This document shows, one piece after another, positions 7,469 to 16,694 of a stretch of DNA of 64,000 nucleotides. The translations under genes were made by a program, and so were the position numbers. Position 1 is the first letter of the stretch; each line of letters begins with the position of its first letter. A model generated the notes under the pieces. That model was not told the DNA's origin. It was given only the letters and a program-made list of their open reading frames with translations, and made no database searches. Location of the stretch: NCBI RefSeq assembly GCF_000296815.2, contig NZ_CAIT01000006.1, forward strand, positions 316,777 to 380,776, written 5' to 3'. Source of the DNA: Fibrisoma limi BUZ 3. Lineage in GTDB: Bacteria; Bacteroidota; Bacteroidia; Cytophagales; Spirosomataceae.

Positions 7469-10400
7469 TTACCGTTTGAGCACCTTAACCGTCTGCCGAC
7501 GCGTGGCTGTGCTTACCTGCAGGAAGTAATGGCCGGCTACCTGGCCTACCCGTACGCGTTGCCGGCCATTGGCCTGCGGGGCGTTCAGGTGTTGCTCGCT
7601 GATCAGGTAGCCCCGCTCATCGCTCACCGCCAGCCGTACCGCTTCGCTGCCCGCACCGGCAAGCACTACGTCGACCCACTCACTCTCGGTGGGGTTGCCC
7701 AGCACCGTCACCTGCAACGCTTGAGGGGCCGGTTCAGCTACCCCCTGACGAGCCCCGCAGGCCTGCACCGTCACGGCAATCGCCGACGAGACAACTACCC
7801 CACACTCGCCCGTCACCCGAACGAAGTACTGCTCACTCTGACTGACCCTGACCAGCGTCAAACTCGCCGTGGTCGTGCCGGTTTGCCGACTGGCGTTTTC
7901 GGCCAGTTTGTTCTGGTTGGCGACGCTACCCCGGAACCACTCATACTTCAGGTTGGTGCCGGTGGCCTGTACCGTCAGCGTGACATTACTGCCTGAGCAG
8001 GCCGTCTGGCTGGTTGGGTTCGCAAGTAGTTGAGTCATAGTATTTACCGTCAGTGTGAAGCTGGTCGGTACGCTTTCGCAGCCGGTGGCCGGATCAAACT
8101 GGGTGACCATGAAGGAATACGTACCAGGTTGATCGAGTACCACACTGGACGAGGGTAGCAACTGCCCGCTAGCCTGATAATAGCGTACTGTATAGTTGTT
8201 GTTGGTGCGACTCACATACTGGCTCAGATTCACCGGGGTGGCATCGGGACACAACTGGCGACGGGTGGAGGTCGGTGGGGGCGAAACCGGGCGCTGGTTA
8301 ACCGTCAGGTACGTTTCCCGCTGCTCAACCGTACTACCATCAACCCCCGTAATGCGAACGATGTAGCGACCCGCTTTGCCGCCGTCCGTAACCTCGACGG
8401 TATAGTCAGGGGTGGTCGCCTGGACGGGTTGTCGGGGGTCGGCGCTGTTCTTGAACCAGGCGTAGGTCACGCCCTGGTCGGGGGTGACGCGTACTGAAAA
8501 GGTAACGCTACTGCCGACGCAGGCTGTCTGATTGGCCGGTGCCTGAACCACTGTGAACGAGGTGGTCGGGCGAACGGTCAGTGCATAAACGCTACCCGTA
8601 CCGCTGCAGCCGTTGGCATCGCTGGCCGGCACGGTGATCGAGTAGCTACCCACTTCTGTAGGCGTACCACTCAGTACCCCGGCACTGGACAGGCTCAGAC
8701 TGGCCGGTAAACTGCCGCTACCCAGACTGTAACTGTAGGGTGCAGCGCCCCCCGACGCGGTAAAAGTCTGGCTGAAGGCCTGCCCGACTGTAGCCGTGCT
8801 GACAGCCGGGTTCGTTACCGTCAGCGTAGTAGGGGTACCCTGGTACTCGTAGGCGCCCCGGTCGATCACCCCACTGTTGAAGAAGCGGTTGTTACCTGCC
8901 AGATCGGTTCCGGGGCCGCTGGCTGCGCTGTAGGCTTGGTTGCTGCCGGTGTTGATGGCCGATGCACAGTCCCGCAGTTGAGTAGAGGTGGTCGAGGTAA
9001 AGGGTGAGAGGGTGGTGGTCAGGTTGTTGCCTGCGTCCGTGTAGCCCGTCACACTTGGCTCGAAGAGACTGTAGCTCACTGACAGACTCCTCCCGTCGTC
9101 GTGACCGAAGGTGCTGGCCCCGCCATTGCCAAACAGCACCGAGTTGACCAGTTGGGTGGTGTTCGACCCACTGTAGATGGCCCACCCACCCTGGGTAGCC
9201 TGGTTGCCCTGGAACGAGCAGTTGAGCAGCCGAGCATCACCACCACTGTAGACAGCCCCACCCTGCTTATCGGTGGTGTTGCCCACAAACGAACAGTTGA
9301 TGAGCTGGCTATTGCGACTTCCCAGGTAGAGGGCTCCACCACCACTGAAGGCATTGGTAGCGGAGTTATTCACAAAGCGCGAGTTGATGATAGTAGCCGA
9401 GCCACCGTTAATATACACGGCTCCGCCCCCGTCACCATCATGACTCTGGTTGTTCTCAAAGACACAGTTAGTCAGCTTGAGCGTATTGGCATTATCATTG
9501 CTAAAAGAGATGGCGCCCCCATCGCGAGCAGCTGAGTTGCTCGCAAAACGACAGTCGTTGGCTTCCAGATTGCCTCCATTAGAAATATAGATGGCGCCCC
9601 CGCTGTAGTCTGTTGCTTTGTTATCGATGAACTGACAGCGGGTAAGTACCACCGAACTCGGCCCTAAGCTGAAGATGGCTCCATCCTCCCCCGTGTTATC
9701 CTGTAGCATACAGTCCGTCAGAGCCAGCTGAACCGTAGCATTGATATTGTTTTCTATGACAGTTCCGTCCGTAAGTGTATTCTGGCGAAAGGTCGTATTA
9801 GTGACGGTCAGTTGGATGGTACCTTCGTAGTTCTCAACTATAGATCCTCCCGCGTCGGTCACCTGCCCGGTAAATAAACTGCCCGTTACGCTCACGCTGC
9901 AGACACCCGTGTTGGCCAGGGCAAGGCCACGAGCCGTCGTACCTCCATCGCCGAAGCGACACTGGCTGATATTCAGATTCCCGTTCCGGTTGTAGAGACT
10001 CCCTCCTGCTCCACTGCCTTCATTGTCAACAAAGAAGCAGTTGCGGATGCTCGGGCTGGCATCGACATTGTACAGACCACCGCCCTTTGTCTCCCCCCCC
10101 TGGACACCATAGGCATTACCCGCATTACCCCGGGTGATGACGAAGCCATCCAGCACTGTGCTCGCCGTCAGTCCTGGCTCGCTGCGCAGCACGTGGCCGC
10201 TGTTATCGCTTCTGATTATAGGGAAATCGTTGGTCTGACCGATGTCGCCCGAGAGGGTGCTGCTCGACGGAGACCCCGTCACCGGGTTGACCGCCGGGCG
10301 ATCAACCAACTGGTCCTCAGTGCCCGCAAAGCCCCCATACAGACTAACACCTTCTTTCAGGATAAAACTGATTGACTGGTCGGTGCCCGTCGTGGGTTTA

Positions 10401-12862
10401 TAGAGCCCCTGGGCCACCCAGACCTGAGCCCCGCAGGTGGCCGCCGTGTTGATGGCCGTTTGTAGAGACGTACCGGCAAAGGCGTTGGCCCAACTACTGC
10501 CATTCTGCAAGCCCGCTCCGTTCTGGGTCACAAACACCACCGTGCCGCAGGGGAGAGCCGCGTTGCTCACCGTCAGGCTGTACGCCGTGGTGGCAGTACC
10601 TACACAGCCGTTTTGATCCTGGGCGCTGACCAGCACTGAGTAGCTACCTGCTACGGTGGGCGTACCACTCAGCACACCACTGGCCGACAGGCTCAGACTC
10701 GAAGGCAGGTTGGCGCTGACCACCGAGAAGCTGTAAGCACCACTGCCCCCCTGAGCCGTGAAGCTCTGGCTGAAGGGCTGGCCCACTGTGGCCGTAGCAA
10801 CGCTGGGATTACTCACCGTCAGAGTGGTAGGGTTACCCTGGTACTCGTAAGCGCCCATGTCAATCACTCCCCCGCTGAACAGCCGAGTGTTACCCGCCAG
10901 ATCGGTAGCCGGTCCATTGGCCGAACTATAGGCATCATTGCTGCCGGTGTTGATTGCCGGTGAACAATTGCGCAGTTCGGTTGACGTGGTGGACGCAAAC
11001 GGCGTAACAGTCGTAGTCAGGTTGTTACCTCCATCGGTGTAACCGGTTGTGCTGGATTCTACCAGACTAGAACGGACTGACGCATTACTACCGTCCACGG
11101 TCACGAAAGCCTGAGAGCCACTGTTGCCGTAGAAGACACAATTACTAAAGAGGGTGGAACCATAATCGCTAAAAAAGACACCCCCGTTAGTTCCCTGATT
11201 AGCCTGAAAGGAACAATTAATAAACTGAGTATTCTGACCTATTCCGAAGATAGCCCCGCCCCGATTGGCTTGATTTTTCAGAAACGAGCAGTTAATCAGC
11301 AACGGATTTTCACCGCCGAAAGTTAAAGCCCCACCACTGCTGGCCGAAGTATTGCTTATGAAAGAGGAATTGATTATAGTCAGAGGACCGCGGTAGGCAG
11401 AGATGGCTCCACCACCGTCTCCACCTAAACTATGGTTGCCCTCAAAGTCACAATTGGTCAGCTTCATTTTTTGATCGCTATTGTAGTAGATAGCTCCGCC
11501 ATCAGACGTAGATGAATTGCCTACAAAGCGGCAATCCGTGGCTTCCAGTCCTGGCTCATCCATCCACAAGGCGCCCCCTGAATCATCCGTTGCCGAGTTA
11601 TTGATAAACTGGCAACGGGTAAGCACCACCGTACCCTTCGATCGATGGTAGATTGGGCCGCACCACTCAGACTGGTTGTTTTCAAATAAACAATCAGTCA
11701 TTTTCAATTCCAGAGAACCATCATAGAAACTACAGACAGAGCCAGTGTAGGAACCCCTGTTTCCCCGGAAAGTAGTATTATTAATAGTGAGCGTGATGGT
11801 TCCATCATTGTAAACGACACCAGCGCATTCTGATACCTGATTTTCGAATAAAGAGTTGGTAATTGTCAGGCTGCTGGTTCCTAAATTGGCAATGGAACCT
11901 CCTCTGCCGGCTTCATTGTCTCCGAAACGGCAGGCAGTAAGCAGAGGATTACTTGTGATGTTGTAGATAGCTCCACCCTCGTTGCCGGCACTGTTGTCAA
12001 GAATCCAGCAGTTACGGATAGTCGGGCTGCTTCCCTCGTTGTAGATTGCCCCGCCGTTTCCGGCTCCTGAGCGGTTGTCTTCATAGCTGGCCGCACCTTG
12101 AGTAATGACGAAGCCGTCCAGAATAGCGCTGGCAGTCAAGCCTGGCCCGTTGTAAAGTATATGATTACTATTGTCGCTGGAATAGCCCTTATTGCCAGGT
12201 GTACCGATGTCGCCACTGAGTGTGCTGCTGCTTGGCTGCCCCGTAACGGGGTCAACCGCTGGCCGGTCACTCAATAGCTTTTCAGTACCGCTGAAGCCGC
12301 CATAGATGGCTACTCCTTCTTTCATCGTAAAGCTGATGGTGCGGTCCGTGCCGGTGGTGGGTTTGTAAAGACCCTGGGCCACCCAGACCTGAGCCCCGCA
12401 GGTGGCCGCCGTGTTGATGGCCGTTTGCAAAGACGTACCGGCAAAGGCGTTGGCCCAGCTACTGCCATTCTGCAAACCGGCTCCGGATTCAGTCACGTAC
12501 ACTACGTCTCCACAATCAGTTGGAGTGGCTGTCTGGTTATGGGTTGCTCCTCTACCTGTAAACCCGTTTGCGGCAGAATAATTGCCGGTCTGAGCAGGAA
12601 GTCCGCTACGTACCCCCAAAGCAGATACTCTGATCCCATTTCGCAACCGCTCACCCCGCTTAGCGTTACCAACCCGCACCGCATTCAGGGGCGCGGGGGC
12701 GCTGCTCATGGGCTGGGAGAAGGTCAGCTCTCCATTGGTCGCGGCCGGAGGGTTCCGCTGGTTCCGCGCGGGGGGTAAACCGGTGATCGCAGGTGTCTGC
12801 GCAAAGCTGGCTTGTGCCAGCAGCAGACCCATGAATAGACAAAGCAGGTAATGGTTTTTCAT
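7469..12862 (-). CDS. Giant secreted beta-helix/Ig-like protein with T9SS sorting domain
   Basis: A 1797-residue surface or secreted protein. Residues 1-21 are a signal peptide ending SFAQ. Then come two copies of one module: a cap containing AGLQNGSSWANAFAG, a long right-handed beta-helix of Pmp-like repeats (GGAIYN, NCSF, FENNQS), a FxSGGVIDMGAYEYQG closing motif and a putative-Ig (He_PIG-like) domain with GVLSGTPT. Ig/PKD-like domains follow, and the C-terminal 85 residues form a type A T9SS sorting domain ending in TVKVLKR. Export through type IX secretion and an adhesive role are inferred from this design. Confidence 0.88.
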   Translation of the reverse strand: MKNHYLLCLFMGLLLAQASFAQTPAITGLPPARNQRNPPAATNGELTFSQPMSSAPAPLNAVRVGNAKRGERLRNGIRVSALGVRSGLPAQTGNYSAANGFTGRGATHNQTATPTDCGDVVYVTESGAGLQNGSSWANAFAGTSLQTAINTAATCGAQVWVAQGLYKPTTGTDRTISFTMKEGVAIYGGFSGTEKLLSDRPAVDPVTGQPSSSTLSGDIGTPGNKGYSSDNSNHILYNGPGLTASAILDGFVITQGAASYEDNRSGAGNGGAIYNEGSSPTIRNCWILDNSAGNEGGAIYNITSNPLLTACRFGDNEAGRGGSIANLGTSSLTITNSLFENQVSECAGVVYNDGTITLTINNTTFRGNRGSYTGSVCSFYDGSLELKMTDCLFENNQSEWCGPIYHRSKGTVVLTRCQFINNSATDDSGGALWMDEPGLEATDCRFVGNSSTSDGGAIYYNSDQKMKLTNCDFEGNHSLGGDGGGAISAYRGPLTIINSSFISNTSASSGGALTFGGENPLLINCSFLKNQANRGGAIFGIGQNTQFINCSFQANQGTNGGVFFSDYGSTLFSNCVFYGNSGSQAFVTVDGSNASVRSSLVESSTTGYTDGGNNLTTTVTPFASTTSTELRNCSPAINTGSNDAYSSANGPATDLAGNTRLFSGGVIDMGAYEYQGNPTTLTVSNPSVATATVGQPFSQSFTAQGGSGAYSFSVVSANLPSSLSLSASGVLSGTPTVAGSYSVLVSAQDQNGCVGTATTAYSLTVSNAALPCGTVVFVTQNGAGLQNGSSWANAFAGTSLQTAINTAATCGAQVWVAQGLYKPTTGTDQSISFILKEGVSLYGGFAGTEDQLVDRPAVNPVTGSPSSSTLSGDIGQTNDFPIIRSDNSGHVLRSEPGLTASTVLDGFVITRGNAGNAYGVQGGETKGGGLYNVDASPSIRNCFFVDNEGSGAGGSLYNRNGNLNISQCRFGDGGTTARGLALANTGVCSVSVTGSLFTGQVTDAGGSIVENYEGTIQLTVTNTTFRQNTLTDGTVIENNINATVQLALTDCMLQDNTGEDGAIFSLGPSSVVLTRCQFIDNKATDYSGGAIYISNGGNLEANDCRFASNSAARDGGAISFSNDNANTLKLTNCVFENNQSHDGDGGGAVYINGGSATIINSRFVNNSATNAFSGGGALYLGSRNSQLINCSFVGNTTDKQGGAVYSGGDARLLNCSFQGNQATQGGWAIYSGSNTTQLVNSVLFGNGGASTFGHDDGRSLSVSYSLFEPSVTGYTDAGNNLTTTLSPFTSTTSTQLRDCASAINTGSNQAYSAASGPGTDLAGNNRFFNSGVIDRGAYEYQGTPTTLTVTNPAVSTATVGQAFSQTFTASGGAAPYSYSLGSGSLPASLSLSSAGVLSGTPTEVGSYSITVPASDANGCSGTGSVYALTVRPTTSFTVVQAPANQTACVGSSVTFSVRVTPDQGVTYAWFKNSADPRQPVQATTPDYTVEVTDGGKAGRYIVRITGVDGSTVEQRETYLTVNQRPVSPPPTSTRRQLCPDATPVNLSQYVSRTNNNYTVRYYQASGQLLPSSSVVLDQPGTYSFMVTQFDPATGCESVPTSFTLTVNTMTQLLANPTSQTACSGSNVTLTVQATGTNLKYEWFRGSVANQNKLAENASRQTGTTTASLTLVRVSQSEQYFVRVTGECGVVVSSAIAVTVQACGARQGVAEPAPQALQVTVLGNPTESEWVDVVLAGAGSEAVRLAVSDERGYLISEQHLNAPQANGRQRVRVGQVAGHYFLQVSTATRRQTVKVLKR
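8565..12515 (-). repeat. Tandem duplication of a whole beta-helix plus Ig module
   Basis: Module A (about 10560-12515) and module B (about 8565-10553) of the giant gene share order and sequence. Their N-terminal caps are near-identical at DNA level (compare about 10381-10510 with about 12345-12485), while the beta-helix cores have diverged. This indicates internal duplication with uneven conservation. Confidence 0.8.
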
Positions 12863-13297
12863 ACAGTGATTTGAAAAGATAGGTTTAACTACCAGGAGCG
12901 CCTAGGCTGCTGGAAAACAGATAAGCAGGATGGCCATCAACGGGAATACATTGGGTAGCGCAAACGTGATTGTCTGTTTCGCTCGGCAAGTACGTAATGA
13001 CTGGCAACGACACGCTACCACTGTCGTTACATTCTTTGCCACTAATGTTACATCGCGTAATTGTTTACCAGAAAATACCTTTGACTAACCCTATACAAGG
13101 CGCTTTTGGGCAAGCTGAGCTACGGCCCGACTCGTAGGTTAGGGGGCGCTCGACAGCCGTTGGCGAGCAATAAGGATTTAGACCGAAGGGGGGTAGGCAG
13201 TCCAGCAATCTTGGTAGCTGGCAGCTCAGCCTGGCTTGACAACTGGCTTCGTACCAAATTCAGTTTTGGGGAGGGGATAGTAAAATGAGTTCTCTGT
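12863..13297. other. Long intergenic space upstream of the giant beta-helix gene
   Basis: About 435 bases separate the beta-helix start from the kinase terminator. They should contain the promoter of the beta-helix gene, but I see no clear TAnnTTTG box, RNA gene or conserved ORF. A 60-codon frame on the + strand at 13106-13288 has no recognisable protein character. Confidence 0.5.
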
Positions 13298-13334
13298 CGG
13301 TAGAGAAGCAGGCCTACTACCTGCTTCTCTACCG
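13298..13334 (-). terminator. Hairpin terminator after the hybrid histidine kinase
   Basis: CGGTAGAGAAGCAGG (13298-13312) pairs perfectly with 13320-13334 around a 7-base loop. It lies about 120 bases after the kinase stop. No T tract follows, so the terminator role is inferred from position. Confidence 0.5.
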
Positions 13335-13456
13335 ATACTCATGGCCGCAAAGAAGGGGGCGGTTACAGCATCAGCGAGAAGAAAACCGTTCCGGAACAAT
13401 CATTCCTGTCCATTATTGGTACGTAGCCTGAAAAACCATGGACGCTGACAGGTCTG

Positions 13457-16369
13457 TTAGTTAACCGACGTAGTCGTCTTGCCGTATTGAGACGGCAGAA
13501 CCCCATACCGTTCCTGAAACACCTTGGCAAAATAAGATAGGTTCTCAAAGCCAACGGCAAAGGCAATCTGTGTTACGCTCTGACTACCCTCGTTCAGCAT
13601 CTCGACGGCTTTTGCCAATCGAATGTCACGGATAAACAGGGTAGCCGTGGTATTGGTAAGTGCCTTGAGTTTCCGGTGTAACTGAACCCGGCTCAGGTTA
13701 ACGGCGTCGGCCAGAAGCTCGACACTGAAATTGACATCGTCCAGATGCTGAACAGTCACTGCCGTCAGCCGGTCCAGAAACTGTTGCTCGGCGGCTAACA
13801 GGGCTGGTTTGGCTGGTAAAACAGGCGTCTGGTCTGAAGTTCCGGCCTGGGCTCGCTCCGCAAAATACTGGTACAGGCGTTGCCGCTGCCGAATCAGGTT
13901 TCGTACCCGAACGTTCAGTTCCTCCCGGTTGAACGGCTTGGTCAGGTAGTCGTCGGCTCCCAGTTCAAAGCCTTCCAGCCGGTCCTCCGTGGCTGCTTTG
14001 GCTGTCAGCATCACTACCGGAATGTGGCTGGTAACCGCCTGACTTTTTAACGCACGGCAAAAACCAAACCCATCGAGCCGGTGCATCATCAAATCGCAGA
14101 TCACGACGTCAGGCAGGGTGGCCGTAGCCTGTTCCAGTCCGTCCTGCCCGTCGACGGCTTCCATAATCTGATAGTCGCCCTCAAAAATACTCCGCACGTA
14201 TGCCCGGATGTCGGCGTTGTCGTCGATGATAAGCAGTACGTTCTCCTGGGCAACCGCGCTCGGGGCTGGGTGATCGGTCCGGATGGGGATGTCAAAACCA
14301 GACGGTGACATTGGCTGTCGATAAGCGTCCGAAGGAGCCGGATGCAGGTGCGCTTGCTGCATTGGAGGGCGTTCTGGGGCTGCCACTGCCTGATCGGGTG
14401 GGGTGGTGGCTATCAGCGGCATGGTTACACGGAACGTAGTGCCAACGTTTTCGGTGCTTTTGACTTCAATACGGCCGCCCAATACGTTCGCCAGCTCGTG
14501 AACCAGGGCCAGCCCAATACCTGTTCCTTCGTAGGGGCGGTTAATTTTACCGTCTACCTGGTAGAAACGCTCGAAGATGCGGGCAAGGTGTGCAGGCGGG
14601 ATACCGATCCCAGTATCTTCAACTGCGAAGGTGAACTGTTGAGGGTCGTAACGAACGCTCATACGTACCTCGTTGCCCGACGGGGTGAACTTAAACGCGT
14701 TGGCGAGCAGGTTGTTTACGATGGTTTCCAGCTTGTTGCGATCGAACGTAGCCCAGTACACATCCTGGTTCTGGGAGAATGAGAACCGAATCCGCTGACT
14801 TTCGGCCAGCGACTCAAATGACGACGCCTGGGTTCGGAAGAATGCCGCCAGATCACCCGGCTCGGGCTGGGGCTTTAGCTGACCGGCTTCCAGCTTGCTG
14901 AGGTCCAGCAATTGGTTGATCAGGCCCAGCAGCCGGTTGGTATTCCGCTCCATCAGCGGCAGCAACGGCTCAAGAGGAAATTTTTGTTTTAAGTCGGCCA
15001 GTGGGCCAACCAGTAGTGTAAGCGGAGTCCGGAACTCGTGGGAAATATTGGTAAAAAACTGAGTCTTTACGGCGTCCAGTTCCTGAAGCTTGTCGACTTC
15101 TACTTTCTCCCGAATCAGGGCATTCGCCGTTGCGATACGCTCTTTGATATATGACCGCACAATACGACCCAGCACCAGCGACATAGACACCATCTCGATA
15201 GCCAGCGCTAACAGCGCCAACTGGCTGATGACTGGTCGGTAGGGAATGACAGAGAGGGATTGTAGCTGAAACAGAAAGAAAGGAACGGTACAGAGGGCAA
15301 TCGGCAGGACAAAATGAACGGCTGACCTCGATTTAGTGAACCAGATCAGGAACGCATTGAGGAAAAACAGGCCATACATCATCGTCACGATGATGGCGTT
15401 GAACCGGCCAACTGCTGCATTCTGAACAAAAAAGGGCATGACCACACCTACTGCGCAGACACCCATGATACCCAGCAGGAGCCACCGCAATGGCCGAAAC
15501 ACCTGTCGATTATCCAGGAGGCTGTACATCCAGGCAGCTAGTCCCAGTGGCATCAGGCGACCCATTCCGTAGTGCATCCATTCCAGCAGCGAAGGGTGGC
15601 CCGAGAAAATGATCGGGTAAATTCCGGTGCGGGAGAGCGTCGATAGGTAAAGCAGAAACGTACAGACAGCGTAGAAACGAAACTGCGGGTCGGGAATGAA
15701 GCGAGCCAGCACGAAGTTGTTCAGCGACCGGAGGATGAACAAACCCAGAAACATCCAGATCGCAAAGATGATGACCCGGCCTTTGCTGAGGTTATAATAC
15801 TCGTCCCAGACGGTCACCTTGCCAAACATGGCCAGACTGCTCTTGATCCGGAAATAAACGGTAACGGGCGTATTGGGCGGAAGTTCGACACGAAAAAAGG
15901 GGGTCGTGGCAAAAAAGCCCTGATCGACGTAGGGCCGCTTCAGGCCGCCGGTCTGGTGCCTGACCTGGCCATTGGGATAGACCAGATACAGATCGACGTA
16001 ATCGAGCGTGGCCGCATCGAGTAACCCTACCAGCCAGTGCCGCGTATTTTCTTTGTTACGGTTAAGTAATTGGAACCGGAACCAGTAAGCATTGTCACTG
16101 AAGCCGTACTGGAAGTTTTCTGTTGTACTGGGTATAAAGTCGGTACGTTGTCTAACCTGTGCCAACGTCAATCGCCCGGTTTTATCTTCCAGAACAGCCT
16201 TATGCAGACCAATCGGAATAAATCGGGTGGTATCGTACAAAATGGTTGTTTGCCTGGCAACGCCCCGTTCTGAACGCGTTCCCGTAGCCGCTACGTTGGA
16301 TTGTTGTGCCCTGTTGGGTTGCGCCAAAAGAATAATTGGACAAAAAAGCAGCAAAAAGAAGAAACGCAT
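13457..16369 (-). CDS. Hybrid two-component sensor: 7TM-DISM, histidine kinase, receiver, AraC output
   Basis: A complete signalling path in one membrane protein. The ATG at 16369 is preferred; numbers here count from a TTG two codons earlier. After a signal peptide come an extracellular 7TMR-DISM sensory domain (about 45-190), seven membrane helices (about 200-405) and a HisKA domain with FTNISHEFRTPL (His446). A HATPase domain follows with NLLANAFKF and DTGIG, then a receiver (Asp718/719, phospho-acceptor Asp761, Lys813) and an AraC-type HTH (880-967). Such one-piece sensors are typical of Bacteroidota and often control nearby surface or carbohydrate genes; the adjacent beta-helix gene is a possible target by proximity only. 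Confidence 0.92.
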   Translation of the reverse strand: MRFFFLLLFCPIILLAQPNRAQQSNVAATGTRSERGVARQTTILYDTTRFIPIGLHKAVLEDKTGRLTLAQVRQRTDFIPSTTENFQYGFSDNAYWFRFQLLNRNKENTRHWLVGLLDAATLDYVDLYLVYPNGQVRHQTGGLKRPYVDQGFFATTPFFRVELPPNTPVTVYFRIKSSLAMFGKVTVWDEYYNLSKGRVIIFAIWMFLGLFILRSLNNFVLARFIPDPQFRFYAVCTFLLYLSTLSRTGIYPIIFSGHPSLLEWMHYGMGRLMPLGLAAWMYSLLDNRQVFRPLRWLLLGIMGVCAVGVVMPFFVQNAAVGRFNAIIVTMMYGLFFLNAFLIWFTKSRSAVHFVLPIALCTVPFFLFQLQSLSVIPYRPVISQLALLALAIEMVSMSLVLGRIVRSYIKERIATANALIREKVEVDKLQELDAVKTQFFTNISHEFRTPLTLLVGPLADLKQKFPLEPLLPLMERNTNRLLGLINQLLDLSKLEAGQLKPQPEPGDLAAFFRTQASSFESLAESQRIRFSFSQNQDVYWATFDRNKLETIVNNLLANAFKFTPSGNEVRMSVRYDPQQFTFAVEDTGIGIPPAHLARIFERFYQVDGKINRPYEGTGIGLALVHELANVLGGRIEVKSTENVGTTFRVTMPLIATTPPDQAVAAPERPPMQQAHLHPAPSDAYRQPMSPSGFDIPIRTDHPAPSAVAQENVLLIIDDNADIRAYVRSIFEGDYQIMEAVDGQDGLEQATATLPDVVICDLMMHRLDGFGFCRALKSQAVTSHIPVVMLTAKAATEDRLEGFELGADDYLTKPFNREELNVRVRNLIRQRQRLYQYFAERAQAGTSDQTPVLPAKPALLAAEQQFLDRLTAVTVQHLDDVNFSVELLADAVNLSRVQLHRKLKALTNTTATLFIRDIRLAKAVEMLNEGSQSVTQIAFAVGFENLSYFAKVFQERYGVLPSQYGKTTTSVN

Positions 16370-16375
16370 CAGCAA

Positions 16376-16640
16376 AGGAAGGGTTATGGCAACAAAACGT
16401 CATTTAAAGTTACGTACGGCGGGCCTGTTCCGATTGCTGTTCCGGTACGAATCTGACCAGGAACAAGAAAATAGGGTTGAAAATTATACAATATGTAAAC
16501 GCAAACATATAGGTATGAACTATAAATAGTCAATGGCATACCCGTGCTCTACGCGTTACTGAAACCAGTGTTAAATACGAGCAGTTAGCTACCTCCTTCA
16601 TCGTGTTAGGCCAGTCAATCTACGGAGTACCAGAACAAGC
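16376..16640. other. Intergenic space upstream of the hybrid kinase
   Basis: The kinase promoter should lie near 16400-16500, which is AT-rich with several ATATGTAAACG-like stretches. I see no firm -7 element and no convincing gene here. Confidence 0.4.
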
Positions 16641-16666
16641 AAAACAGCGGCCTGAGCCGCTGTTTT
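16641..16666. terminator. Terminator after the CE-clan-like protein gene
   Basis: AAAACAGCGGC (16641-16651) pairs with 16656-16666 around CTGA, with T tracts on either strand. It lies 29 bases from the stop of the - strand gene at 16695. Confidence 0.8.
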
Positions 16667-16694
16667 TGTTTGACGTAAATGTAGTGAAAAGCCC

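Noticed and set aside
13106-13288. 60-codon frame in the spacer before the beta-helix gene
   Set aside because: No domain, no convincing start signal, and composition unlike neighbouring genes.
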